Shown in pieces: positions 46,217 through 55,261 of a DNA stretch of 64,000 bases. This stretch comes from Paenibacillus psychroresistens. GTDB lineage: Bacteria; Bacillota; Bacilli; Paenibacillales; NBRC-103111. Below the pieces are notes generated by a model. That model did no database searches. It saw only the letters and a list, made by a program, of their open reading frames with translations, and was not told the origin of the DNA. The position numbers and the translations under genes are program-made. How positions within the stretch are numbered: the stretch's first letter is position 1; every line of letters starts with the position of its first letter. The stretch lies in NCBI RefSeq assembly GCF_009728935.1, contig NZ_CP034235.1:2146001-2210000 (forward strand), given 5' to 3'.

Positions 46217-47903
46217 TTGGCACCAATATGCTGGCGGTTGTTCCCGTTTCTGGCTTGCTCTCGATATGAATGCCATATCCATCACCGTACATCATTTGAA
46301 TGCGTCGGTTAACGTTTTGCAGACCGGAGTAGCTTTCCAAATTTTCGAATGAATTATTAAGAGTTTCTTTAAGCTGTTGCAGCTTCAGTACTGACATACC
46401 AATACCTTGATCTATCACCTCTACAAGTAAACCTTCTTTAACCTCTCGACCCTCGATGTGAATAACACTTTTTTGCTTTCTGGGAATAATGCCATGGAAA
46501 ATCGCGTTTTCGATCAAAGGCTGCAAGCAAATTTGAATGATTCTATAAGTGGATAGTGCAACTGGAATATTCCAGTGCATTTCAATTAAGCCTTCAAATC
46601 GATTAATGAGTAAATCTGCATATTTTTTGGCATTGTCAATTTCCTGTTCAAGCGGAATAAGCTCGGAAGAGAATGCGGCGCTTTGTCTTAATAAGTCAGA
46701 TAAATTTGTAATCAAACTGGAAAGCTGATTTTTTCCATTTGTTGAGGATATCGCCATCCAATTAACCGTTTCGAGTGTATTGTAGAGGAAATGAGGGTTG
46801 ATCTGAGAACGAAGGGCGTTAATCCGAGCTTGATTTAATAATATAAACCTTTCGTTAATTTTTAACTCAAGTTGTTTATTCGATTGGATAGTTCTCAGAA
46901 GGGTGCTGGTAATGTATTTAAGTTCATTCATTTTTGGTTGTTTTTTTGTTTTGTAGCGGAATTGCCATATATCTGGATTTTCGATGAGGGTCAAAATTTG
47001 CTTCAAGGGTGATAAGGTTCGAATGGAGATTAATACAGCAATAATTAATAAGCTTAGAGCAGTAAAGATAAGCAAGTTGAAAGAGAACTGGCGTAATCCT
47101 AAGTTGCTCTTCTCCTGCTGTTGGGGAGGAAGAAAGGAGATATACTTCCAATTGTATCGGTCTGATGTAATAGAGGCCATTGTATAAACATTGCCATCAA
47201 AATGGATCGACTGCATCAGGGTATTCTTCACAAAAGCTCGCTGGAACAATGAGGATTCCTTCATGAGGGGGAGTAAATACTGCGGATCCTCACTATACAT
47301 GACAGTATTAGTTTCATCCATGATGTATAGGCTCTCCAAGGATTGGGCTTTCGTCCGTCCAATCATTTCACCTAATTTATTAAGATCAATATTTACTGTG
47401 ACCGTACCTAACTGGGGGAAATATCTAACTATAGAAAGCATAGATTGAGATGACCGGACAACGGTGTCCTTCTTTTCGTCTAAGCAGCAGTTATGCATCG
47501 ATCCTATATCTTTTTTGCTGGTTAAAGCCATTTGGTTAGATTGGGAATAAATTTCAATCGAATCGATATAAGTGTAAACGGATGTAAAGGAATAAAGCAG
47601 GCGTTGAATGGTATTGCGGTAATAGATAATTTGATTCGATAAGTCGGAACTATTAAAAGATGCCGAAAGCAACCGCATATCGGAGTTGACATAAAGAGTA
47701 CGTGAAATGAGATCAGCTTGTTCAATTACATTATCTACAACATCTTTAATACGCATTAAGGAGCCGTGTGTTGTTTCGCTAATTTCACTTTCTAGCGCCC
47801 CGTTCAACTGACGATAGACAACAAAGTTCATAATAATATATGGAATAACGACGAGAAGAATAATAAAAAGTAAAAATTTAAAGAAGATTCTTTTTTTATT
47901 CAT
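46203..47903 (-). CDS. YesM-type sensor histidine kinase (intact)
   Basis: This 566-residue membrane kinase has a first span at about residues 8-28, an extracellular sensor, and a second span near residue 275-295. Its His_kinase motif QINPHFLYNTLE carries H371. The ATP-binding domain has the N-box QPLIENAIFHGI, DQGIGM and GLQNVNRR. Its N-terminus (IPYIIMNFVVYRQL) resembles that of its convergent neighbour (CPFIAMSFIVYQQI), so the two are paralogues. It has no adjacent response regulator; the one at 38.9 kb is the nearest orphan. Copy 2 of the duplicated control element lies 176 bases upstream of its start. Confidence 0.94.
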   Translation of the reverse strand: MNKKRIFFKFLLFIILLVVIPYIIMNFVVYRQLNGALESEISETTHGSLMRIKDVVDNVIEQADLISRTLYVNSDMRLLSASFNSSDLSNQIIYYRNTIQRLLYSFTSVYTYIDSIEIYSQSNQMALTSKKDIGSMHNCCLDEKKDTVVRSSQSMLSIVRYFPQLGTVTVNIDLNKLGEMIGRTKAQSLESLYIMDETNTVMYSEDPQYLLPLMKESSLFQRAFVKNTLMQSIHFDGNVYTMASITSDRYNWKYISFLPPQQQEKSNLGLRQFSFNLLIFTALSLLIIAVLISIRTLSPLKQILTLIENPDIWQFRYKTKKQPKMNELKYITSTLLRTIQSNKQLELKINERFILLNQARINALRSQINPHFLYNTLETVNWMAISSTNGKNQLSSLITNLSDLLRQSAAFSSELIPLEQEIDNAKKYADLLINRFEGLIEMHWNIPVALSTYRIIQICLQPLIENAIFHGIIPRKQKSVIHIEGREVKEGLLVEVIDQGIGMSVLKLQQLKETLNNSFENLESYSGLQNVNRRIQMMYGDGYGIHIESKPETGTTASILVPIMSI

Positions 47904-48264
47904 CCTCTGCTATCCTCCCATCAAAGACTATCAGGACAAATGAAAGGTTTCATCCTTCTGTCTGTTCGACTCTTTCTTTATTTTAATAAGCTCAATAGTC
48001 ACAAGGCCAATCAATCTAGAGATCTAGTCCACACGAACTGCGACCTAGGATATCATATATGAATCTCTCACTTGAATTTTAACGAAATTAATGAAAATGT
48101 AACAGATCTAAAAATAACCTATTTGTGATAAAAAGTAACCTACTATTTTTTATCATGTTGTGGTATCTAATGTTAAAATTTGTTGGAAGAGGTGCTGACG
48201 TTGGTTTAAGTGCTTGGCACCACAACCACCAAGTTACTAATACGCCAGAGGGACATTTTCTAAT
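47904..48264. other. Intergenic region upstream of the kinase and the gene debris
   Basis: No supportable gene is present. It contains the kinase's upstream control region and copy 2 of the duplicated element. A short frame around 48170-48265 (GADVGLSAWHHNHQV) is not recognised and looks like another scrap of a deleted gene. Confidence 0.5.
48079..48147. promoter_or_regulatory. Duplicated control element, copy 2
   Basis: It matches copy 1 at 37850-37918 without gaps: TAACGAAATT at 48080, TAACAG at 48100, and TAACCT half-sites at 48115-48120 and 48136-48141, again 21 bases apart. It lies between the minus-strand kinase and the plus-strand GH59 remnant. Similarity to copy 1 weakens but continues (GAGAGAT) toward the minus-strand gene. 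Confidence 0.7.
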
Positions 48265-48447
48265 AGGCGGACTAATGAGCTTTGGTTTAATCGTACGATC
48301 AATTTGGCGGAGGCGTATTATCCCAGCGCTAAAGATTTGGCGGCTTCTTTAAATCCAACGGCGATTAACATCGGAATTGCAGGCGGAGCAGCTATAGGCG
48401 GATTAGTTGCCGATCATAGCGGATTGATTTATATTCCAATAGCGGGC
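48265..48447 (+). pseudogene. MFS sugar-efflux transporter, C-terminal fragment
   Basis: About 60 codons are readable (NRTINLAEAYYPSAKDLAAS, then LNPTAINIGIAGGAAIGGLV and LIYIPIAGDDL). This resembles the tenth-to-eleventh-helix region of AraJ-type major facilitator efflux proteins, where a similar N-x-G-x-x-x-G-x-x-x-G-G pattern is conserved. No start is present and the upstream gene is missing. It ends at the junction with the GH59 remnant, in a different frame. Identification is by pattern memory and is tentative. Confidence 0.5.
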
Positions 48448-48448
48448 G

Positions 48449-49666
48449 ATGACCTTTAACCTTTCCGGAGGTCTATCCACAGGTATTATTCATGTTTGGA
48501 AATCTAATAGCACAACTCAATTTATTCAGCAATCAGATATAACACCAATAAATGGTTCTTTTACAATCAATCTGGATGCTAATTCTATTTACTCTATAAC
48601 GACAACAACAGGTCAGCATAAAGGAGCTGCCGTAGACCCGATTCTGGCTTTAAACTCTTTCCCAAGTCCCTATACCAACAATTTTGAGAATTATTTAGTC
48701 GGTGTAACACCTTGATATACACAGGATGAACAAGGAGCATTCGAGGTCGTCAATCGTTACGGCGGAGGCGGGAAAGCTTTACGTCAAGTAATCAACGGAC
48801 CTCTAATCGAGTGGGATGTATGGAGCAGCTTCAAGCCTAATCTTAGCTCGTACACAGAGTTTGGAGATTTGCAGTGGAAGGATTTCGATTATAACTCTGA
48901 TGTGTTGATTGAAAATTCAGGAATGGTATCCATTATTGGGCGAATCAGTGATAAAGGAAGAGTCAAACAGCAGGAAAGCTTACAGAAGGGTTATAAACTG
49001 GTAGTAGATAGCAGTGGCAATTGGAGTCTTCGCATAGGCGATCCTATTACCCCGGCAGCTAGTGAAATCGTGTTGGCTTCTGGAGCTGTCCCTTTCACGG
49101 CAAACACCTGGCACAACTTGAAGCTTAGCTTTACAGGCTCTAATATTAAAGCTTTTATCGACAACGCTCAGGTAGCTTCGGTTACCGACACGACTTATAC
49201 AAAAGGCATGGTTGCCTTAGGCAGCGGCTGGAATTATGCGCAATATGATAATATTTCTGTGAAGGAAGCAGCTAAACCTAATCTTGCTTTAAATAAACCA
49301 GCTACTGCTGATAGTGAAGAAACCTCCAAATCACATGAAGCTGTAAAAGGAAATGATGGCAGTACTTCTACCCGTTGGACGGCAGCCAATGCAAGCTTAA
49401 ACCATTGGTGGAAGGTAGATTTGGGCAGTTTAACCAGCTTGACAGGCAGCGAGGTAAATTGGGAGCATAACAATGTGTACAAATATAAGGTGGAAATATC
49501 TGCGGATAATTCAAGCTGGACAACGGTCGTCGATAAGACTGCAAATCCGCTCTCCCAGCAAGTCCAAAGAGATAATTTTACGGCCAACGGCAGATATGTG
49601 CGAATAACGGTAACCGGCTTATCAGCAGGAGAATGGGCCAGCTTTTACGAATTCAAGGTATTCTAA
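48449..49666 (+). pseudogene. GH59-like (galactocerebrosidase-related) C-terminal part with discoidin domain
   Basis: The frame resembles the part behind the catalytic barrel of family 59 enzymes: LSGGLSTGIIHVWKSN, INGSFTINLDANSIYSITTTTGQ, then FENYLVGVTP and GAFEVVNRYGGGGKALRQV, then a concanavalin-like sandwich (DVLIENSGMVSIIGRIS). A C-terminal F5/8 discoidin-like carbohydrate-binding domain (NLALNKPATADSEE to FYEFKVF) follows. The catalytic domain and signal peptide are missing, and an in-frame TGA at 48713-48715 interrupts it. The rest of the frame is otherwise clean, so the loss looks recent. Confidence 0.75.
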
Positions 49667-49727
49667 CAGGATTGATATTCTCCATGGACGTTAGGTTACG
49701 ATAGAAATGATACCTCAATAAACTAAA

Positions 49728-49766
49728 CCCAGTCTGACACAATACTTTTGTGTTCTGGCTGGGCTT
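49728..49766 (+). terminator. Imperfect terminator hairpin after the GH59 remnant
   Basis: CCCAGTCTGACACAA pairs imperfectly with TTGTGTTCTGGCTGGG around a short loop, followed by a T-rich stretch. It was probably the terminator of the intact GH59 gene. Confidence 0.65.
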
Positions 49767-49959
49767 ATATTATTTGAGTTGACTCATTCTATTTCATAAA
49801 TGAAACGAAAGGTGAATGATGGTATTCGGGTATTTGGATCGATTGATTATAGGATCACTATGCTTTTGATCCAAAATTGTTTACAATATGTTTTCATAAT
49901 CAGTAATTAGTTTAATTATAAGAGGGAAATATACTAACAGAAAGGAGCGACTGGAGAGA

Positions 49960-51717
49960 ATGTTAAAGAAGCTATCTATATATCCGAAGCTTGTGATTTC
50001 CTTTCTTTTAGTCATCGTACCAATTTATACGCTAAGTCTTGCAATTAATCAATTTGGAAAAAATAGTGTAAGGGAGCAGATCACGCTCTCAATGAAGTCT
50101 CAGGTTCACTATTATTTAGATTCGTTTGAAGCCGAAATCCAACAGATTACGAAGCGGAAAAAAGAATATATGTTTGATGATGATTTGCAAAATTTAAGTG
50201 CGCTAGCACCCATTATGACTGAATTTGATAGAAGAGTTGCTATCCAAAGGCTGCAGAAAAAGATATCCCTTTTCAAGGAATCGAGCCGGTTTTTGGAAAG
50301 CGCAAAGCTCTATATACCGCTGATTGGTAAAACACTTTATCCCAACAGCTTTTCGGAAAGCATGAGCAATGATGAGCTGCAAGAGTTGATCGTAGAATCG
50401 AGTCCGCAGGCGTATCCTTCTGCTTTCTTCTATTCAAACGAACATTACATTATCAGCCAGCTTTACCCTGATCCTCTGCTGCCTCAACAAAGGCCGGTTT
50501 TTGCTTTAAAGTTGGAGCTGTCTAAGGATTCTATTCAAAAAACCTTGCAGGAAATTACAAAATATACCCAAGGCGAGGCAATTCTATTTAATGCCCGACA
50601 AAATTGGGAAATATCTGATTCCATCGACTCCATTGCGGGTACAGAAAATACAAGGGATTTTATACGTTCTATACCGTTGAATTCCACTGATAATAATCAA
50701 GGGACGATAAACTGGAAGGGTAAATCCTATTTGGTTACTTCGGAATATTCGCATATCTTGGGAATTACACTTTTGGTGACAGTGCCGGAGGATAAAGTTC
50801 TCGGACCATTAAATAAATATAATAAATGGCTTTGGCTTTTATCTGCTTTATCGGCATTCGTTGTTGTGGTATTTTCTTTTTGGATTTATCGTCTAATACA
50901 GCAGCCGCTGAAAAGACTTGTTATTGCTTTTCGGAGAGTAGAGCAAGGCAATCTAAAATTTAAAATCCATCATATAAACGAAGATGAGTTTCATTATTTG
51001 TATGAGCAGTTCAATCACATGTCGGATCAGCTGAAAAAACTAATTGATGAAGTATATGAGCAGCAGATTCGCAGTCAGCGATCGGAGCTTAAGCAGCTGC
51101 AGTCGCAAATTAATCCGCACTTTCTTTATAACAGTTTCTTCTCGATGAAAAGCTTGTTGCAGTATCAAAATACAGAGACCGCACTGAAGATGGCGGATTA
51201 TTTAGGAGAGTATTTTCAGTTTATTACACGCAATGGGTCCAATGAAGTTACTTTAGAAGCGGAAGTTAAACACGCCTATATCTATCTGGAAATTCAGATG
51301 ATTCGTTTCTCCAGGCGAGTAACGGCAGTGTATGAGGAGCTGCCTGAAATGTACCTTAACCTATTGGTACCTCGCCTTATTTTACAACCGATGATCGAAA
51401 ATGCATTTAATTACGGTTTAAAGGATAAGGTCAAAGACGGTCGAGTTGAAATTCGGATTGCTGCCACTGAGGACAATCTTGTGATATCCGTCGAGGATAA
51501 TGGCGATATACTGGATGAGGAATCTTTAAGGGAAATGAAGTCTTTGCTGGCATCCTCTAATGATGCAATGGAAACCACTGGATTGGTTAATGTCCACCGG
51601 CGCTTAAAAATAAAGTTCGGTGCAGACTCGGGTCTTTCCGTCTCGAGGAGTGAATTAGGCGGTTTAAAAATAGAATTGATAATCCAAGGATTCAAGAAAA
51701 GCGGGGGATACGCATGA
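49960..51717 (+). CDS. YesM-type sensor histidine kinase
   Basis: This 585-residue membrane kinase has a first span near residues 12-30, an extracellular sensor, and a second span at about residues 288-308 (WLWLLSALSAFVVVVFSFWI). HAMP and the acceptor motif QINPHFLYNSFF with H387 follow. The ATP-binding part has the N-box QPMIENAFNYGL and DNGDILDEE. It overlaps the response regulator by four bases (ATGA), which shows tight translational coupling. The genes downstream (binding protein, permeases, GH78) are its likely targets. Confidence 0.94.
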   Translation: MLKKLSIYPKLVISFLLVIVPIYTLSLAINQFGKNSVREQITLSMKSQVHYYLDSFEAEIQQITKRKKEYMFDDDLQNLSALAPIMTEFDRRVAIQRLQKKISLFKESSRFLESAKLYIPLIGKTLYPNSFSESMSNDELQELIVESSPQAYPSAFFYSNEHYIISQLYPDPLLPQQRPVFALKLELSKDSIQKTLQEITKYTQGEAILFNARQNWEISDSIDSIAGTENTRDFIRSIPLNSTDNNQGTINWKGKSYLVTSEYSHILGITLLVTVPEDKVLGPLNKYNKWLWLLSALSAFVVVVFSFWIYRLIQQPLKRLVIAFRRVEQGNLKFKIHHINEDEFHYLYEQFNHMSDQLKKLIDEVYEQQIRSQRSELKQLQSQINPHFLYNSFFSMKSLLQYQNTETALKMADYLGEYFQFITRNGSNEVTLEAEVKHAYIYLEIQMIRFSRRVTAVYEELPEMYLNLLVPRLILQPMIENAFNYGLKDKVKDGRVEIRIAATEDNLVISVEDNGDILDEESLREMKSLLASSNDAMETTGLVNVHRRLKIKFGADSGLSVSRSELGGLKIELIIQGFKKSGGYA

Positions 51718-53375
51718 TTCGTATGTTAATAGTAGATGATGAAGAGATTATTGTGGACGGACTGGTCCAAATGTTTACTGAAGTCAGTCATTTAAGCTTG
51801 GAACTGCATAAAGCATATTCTGCTTTTGAGGCGTTAGAATGTCTGCAAAAAGTCAAAATTGATCTTGTGCTTACGGACATTCAAATGCCGGGTATGACGG
51901 GTTTAAAACTGCAGAAGGAAATTCTCAATCACTGGCCGCGATGCAAGGTTATATTCCTCACAGGCTTTAATGATTTCACCTATGCCCAGGAGGCCATTAG
52001 AAACAAGGGCTTCGATTACTTGTTAAAGACGGAAGGAAATCAAACCATTATCCGCACGGTTGAAAAAGCGATTGATAGCTTCACAAACGATCTGGAAACG
52101 GACAGGCTTATTCATAAAGCGAAGCAGCAAATGACTCATGCTCTGCCCCATTTACGCAAGGAATTTCTTCTAAATATTATTCAGGATGATCAGCGAAGCT
52201 TGCAAATTCTGCATAAGCAGATTGGTGAACTGAACATACCTCTACAGGAAAATTGTCCTGTGCTTCTAATCGCGGGAAGGGTAGATCGTTGGGAAGAGGA
52301 TTATAGTCCATCGGATCAGATGCTGTTGCTATATGCGATACAGAATATTGCTGAAGAGTACCTCTCTCAATCTCTACAAGTGGTATCCATCGATTATGAG
52401 CGTTCGCGTCTACTTTGGTTTATTCAACCTAAACGGACATCGGAAGAAGCTTTCGATGAAGATAAAATCTGGAAATGGCTGCAACGGTTCGTTCAAGGAA
52501 CTATGGAAGAAATTCAAAATACAACCAAACAAATTCTTAAGATAAAGGTATCCTTTGCCTTGGCGGCAGAGGCTGTTCCCTTTTCGAAGCTATCGGAGAA
52601 GTTCGAATCTTTACAATTTCTCTTTAGCAAGGGATTAGGTCTCGGAGAGGAATTACTGCTAGTTGAAGATACGAATGTCTCTGAAGGCTTACATGTGCAA
52701 ATGGCAGATGTACAGCTAAGAACGAAGATGAGAAAGCTGGATGGGCTGAAGACTAATCTGGAAAGCGGACAGCAGGAAGAGTTCTTTCAAATTTACACAG
52801 AGATTATGACCCTCGATTTGGAACGGGTTCCGAATATGGAAAGATATCAGCTTCAGATCTATCATTCTCTGGTCTCCATTTTTATCACTTTTTTAAATGA
52901 ATCATGGTCGGAATCGGAAATGGGTAGAAAAATCGACTTAAGTAAATTAACGCAAATGGGAAGTCATGACTCATGGAATGAAACTATCCAATATTTTGCT
53001 GATATGGCAAAAGTTGTTTTTATGGAAAGGTTGTCCGGTATGCATGAAATCGAAGGGCATTTGACCAAGCAAATTAAGCTGTATGTAGGGCAGAATTTAT
53101 CCGGCGATTTATCCCTCACCCGGCTAGGCGAAGTGGTCATGCACAACCCAACTTATTTGTCGCGTCTATTCAAAAAGAATACTGGTGATAGCCTATCCGA
53201 CTATATAACAAATGCCCGTTTGAATAAAGCGAAGGAACTGCTAATCGAAACCAATTTGAAAACCAATGATATTGCGTTGGCCCTCGGATTTGAGCATACT
53301 CAGCATTTTTATCGGTTTTTTAAAAGATGGACCCATATCACACCACAAGAATATAGAGAGCACATGAACAAGTAA
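51714..53375 (+). CDS. YesN-type response regulator (REC + AraC)
   Basis: This 553-residue regulator has a receiver domain with D8-D9, phospho-acceptor D55 in LTDIQM and a switch Lys in LLKTEG, where the usual Pro after Lys is replaced by Thr. A long middle region and an AraC helix-turn-helix pair follow (LSLTRLGEVVMHNPTYLSRLFK, TNDIALALGFEHTQHFYRFFK). It is cotranscribed with the kinase and likely activates the importer operon beginning 126 bases downstream. Confidence 0.94.
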   Translation: MIRMLIVDDEEIIVDGLVQMFTEVSHLSLELHKAYSAFEALECLQKVKIDLVLTDIQMPGMTGLKLQKEILNHWPRCKVIFLTGFNDFTYAQEAIRNKGFDYLLKTEGNQTIIRTVEKAIDSFTNDLETDRLIHKAKQQMTHALPHLRKEFLLNIIQDDQRSLQILHKQIGELNIPLQENCPVLLIAGRVDRWEEDYSPSDQMLLLYAIQNIAEEYLSQSLQVVSIDYERSRLLWFIQPKRTSEEAFDEDKIWKWLQRFVQGTMEEIQNTTKQILKIKVSFALAAEAVPFSKLSEKFESLQFLFSKGLGLGEELLLVEDTNVSEGLHVQMADVQLRTKMRKLDGLKTNLESGQQEEFFQIYTEIMTLDLERVPNMERYQLQIYHSLVSIFITFLNESWSESEMGRKIDLSKLTQMGSHDSWNETIQYFADMAKVVFMERLSGMHEIEGHLTKQIKLYVGQNLSGDLSLTRLGEVVMHNPTYLSRLFKKNTGDSLSDYITNARLNKAKELLIETNLKTNDIALALGFEHTQHFYRFFKRWTHITPQEYREHMNK

Positions 53376-53446
53376 ATCAGTAAGGAAGTATTGAAATGGG
53401 AGCGAAAGTAAAGACGTGGTAGTAGAAAGTTGAAAGACGCACATCT

Positions 53447-53452
53447 TATAAT
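53447..53452 (+). promoter_or_regulatory. Candidate -10 box (TATAAT) of the 53.5-kb importer
   Basis: A perfect TATAAT lies 50 bases before the lipoprotein start, again without a -35 box. The same pattern occurs at 13127 and 40728 ahead of other importers. Confidence 0.45.
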
Positions 53453-53501
53453 ATAGGAAGGGAAGATGATCTTCTTACATCAATTATAGGGGGAACGCAA
53501 T

Positions 53502-55184
53502 ATGAAAAGGAAAAGATTAAAATCATCGTTATTTATTGGGGTGCTGGCTATGTCCATTGTAGCTACTGGCTGTTCTACGAAAAATCCGGGTGAAGCTACC
53601 AATACGACTGATCCCGCTGTGTCGGCAACCAATAATAAACCTGTAGACCCTTTAGCCAAATATGACCCACCCATTGAGGTGACAATAGCAAGAGCTATCG
53701 ATGCCGATTTAACATTCAAGGATGGAGAGTCTATCGATAACAATATTTGGACTAAAGCGATGGAGGACGAGCTGGGTATTAAGCAGAAAACAACTTGGTC
53801 TGTTAAAGGATCGGCTGATGAATATAATCAAAAATTAAGCGTTTCCATAGCAGCCGGCAATTTGCCTGATATGTTTTTGACTGATGCGATTAAGCTCAAG
53901 CAATTGGCTGATGCAGGCCAATTGGAAGATCTTACAGAGCTTTACAATCAATATGCAACTCCTTTTACAAAAGAGATATTAGGTCAAGATGGCGGTATGG
54001 CTTTGAAATCAGCAACCTTTGGCGGGAAGCTATTGGCAATACCCAATACGGATAGTGCTGCGGATACGGTGCCGTTAATGTTTATTCGTACGGATTGGTT
54101 AAAGAATCTAAATCTGACTGAGCCGAAAACTATGGATGATGTGTTAAAAATATCTGAAGCCTTTACCAAGAAGGATCCAGATGCAAATAAGAAAAGCGAT
54201 ACGTTCGGATTGGCTCTAAGCAAGGAATTATTTGGCGGTACGGGTGGAATTGTAGGCTTCGCAAACAGCTATCATGCTTATCCCAATACATGGGTTCCCG
54301 AAGCTTCTGGTAAATTGGTTTACGGCAATATTCAACCTGAGATGAAATCAGCGCTTGCCAAGCTTCAGGAATTGTACAATGATAAGCAAATTGATCCTGA
54401 GTTTGGGATCAAAGATGGCAATAAAGAGGCAGAGTTAACTGCCGGAGGCAAAATAGGAATGTTCTTTGGCGCCATGTGGACACCCTTGTTCCCATTGCAG
54501 GGCGGCAAGGATAAAGATCCGAATATGCAGTGGGGTGCCTATAAGATAATATCGGTTGACGATAAACCGGCTCTTGTTCAAGCTTCGTTCCCAGTAAGTC
54601 GATATTATGCCGTAAAGAAAGGTGCTAAACATCCTGAAGCGTTAATTAAGATCTTGAATCTTTACTCTGAAAAAATGTGGGGAGAAAAAGCCGAATATGA
54701 AAAGTACGGGATTGCAAAAGATGGAACACCCGTATTTAAATATTACTTTTCAAACTATTGGCCTGCGAGAAAAAATGTAGATATACAAACAAAGATTAAA
54801 GAGGCCTTGAGAACGAAGGATACAAGCAAATTAAATGCGGAGCAGCTTGTGAATTACCGGCAGGTCTTCGACAATTTGAATAAGAAAAGTACGAAGGACT
54901 GGGGCTACGAAAGAGTATTTGGCCCAGAGAATGATACTTCCTTTGCTGTAATTAATGAATATTTAAATAACAAGTCTATTCTAAATGCAGGCTTCTATGG
55001 TGCTCCAACTCCAACGATGGGAGAAAAACAAGCAACCTTGGATAAACTAGTTGTGGAGACATTTACTAAAATAATCATGGGTTCTGCACCTATTGATGAC
55101 TTTGATAAATTTGTTTCCAACTGGAAAAGCTCTGGCGGGGACGAAATAACAAAAGAAGTTAACGATTGGAATGCTTCTAAATAG
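53502..55184 (+). CDS. Extracellular solute-binding lipoprotein
   Basis: This is the capture protein of the 53.5-kb importer, 560 residues. Its signal peptide ends in lipobox VATGC with the modified cysteine at residue 24, then a Thr/Ala/Asn-rich tether. It has the YtcQ/LplA-type two-lobed fold. AGGGGGAA precedes the ATG. Unlike the other importers here, the binding-protein gene comes first in the operon, before the permeases. A strong hairpin follows the stop. Confidence 0.94.
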   Translation: MKRKRLKSSLFIGVLAMSIVATGCSTKNPGEATNTTDPAVSATNNKPVDPLAKYDPPIEVTIARAIDADLTFKDGESIDNNIWTKAMEDELGIKQKTTWSVKGSADEYNQKLSVSIAAGNLPDMFLTDAIKLKQLADAGQLEDLTELYNQYATPFTKEILGQDGGMALKSATFGGKLLAIPNTDSAADTVPLMFIRTDWLKNLNLTEPKTMDDVLKISEAFTKKDPDANKKSDTFGLALSKELFGGTGGIVGFANSYHAYPNTWVPEASGKLVYGNIQPEMKSALAKLQELYNDKQIDPEFGIKDGNKEAELTAGGKIGMFFGAMWTPLFPLQGGKDKDPNMQWGAYKIISVDDKPALVQASFPVSRYYAVKKGAKHPEALIKILNLYSEKMWGEKAEYEKYGIAKDGTPVFKYYFSNYWPARKNVDIQTKIKEALRTKDTSKLNAEQLVNYRQVFDNLNKKSTKDWGYERVFGPENDTSFAVINEYLNNKSILNAGFYGAPTPTMGEKQATLDKLVVETFTKIIMGSAPIDDFDKFVSNWKSSGGDEITKEVNDWNASK

Positions 55185-55194
55185 CAGAAGAGGA

Positions 55195-55233
55195 AGAGCG
55201 GTAAAGTCGGCTTGAAATTTGCTTTACCGCTCT
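55195..55233 (+). terminator. Stable hairpin without T-run, probably mRNA-protecting
   Basis: A perfect 12-bp stem (AGAGCGGTAAAG with CTTTACCGCTCT) lies between the lipoprotein and permease genes. It is followed by CTAACCC rather than T, so it more likely stabilises the upstream lipoprotein mRNA, allowing more binding protein than permease to be made. Confidence 0.7.
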
Positions 55234-55261
55234 CTAACCCTAACAGAATGGAGAAGAGGCT

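Noticed and set aside
48125..48352. 75-codon plus-strand frame upstream of the GH59 remnant
   Set aside because: It spans unrelated pieces, including part of the MFS-like fragment in the wrong frame, and starts within the control element.
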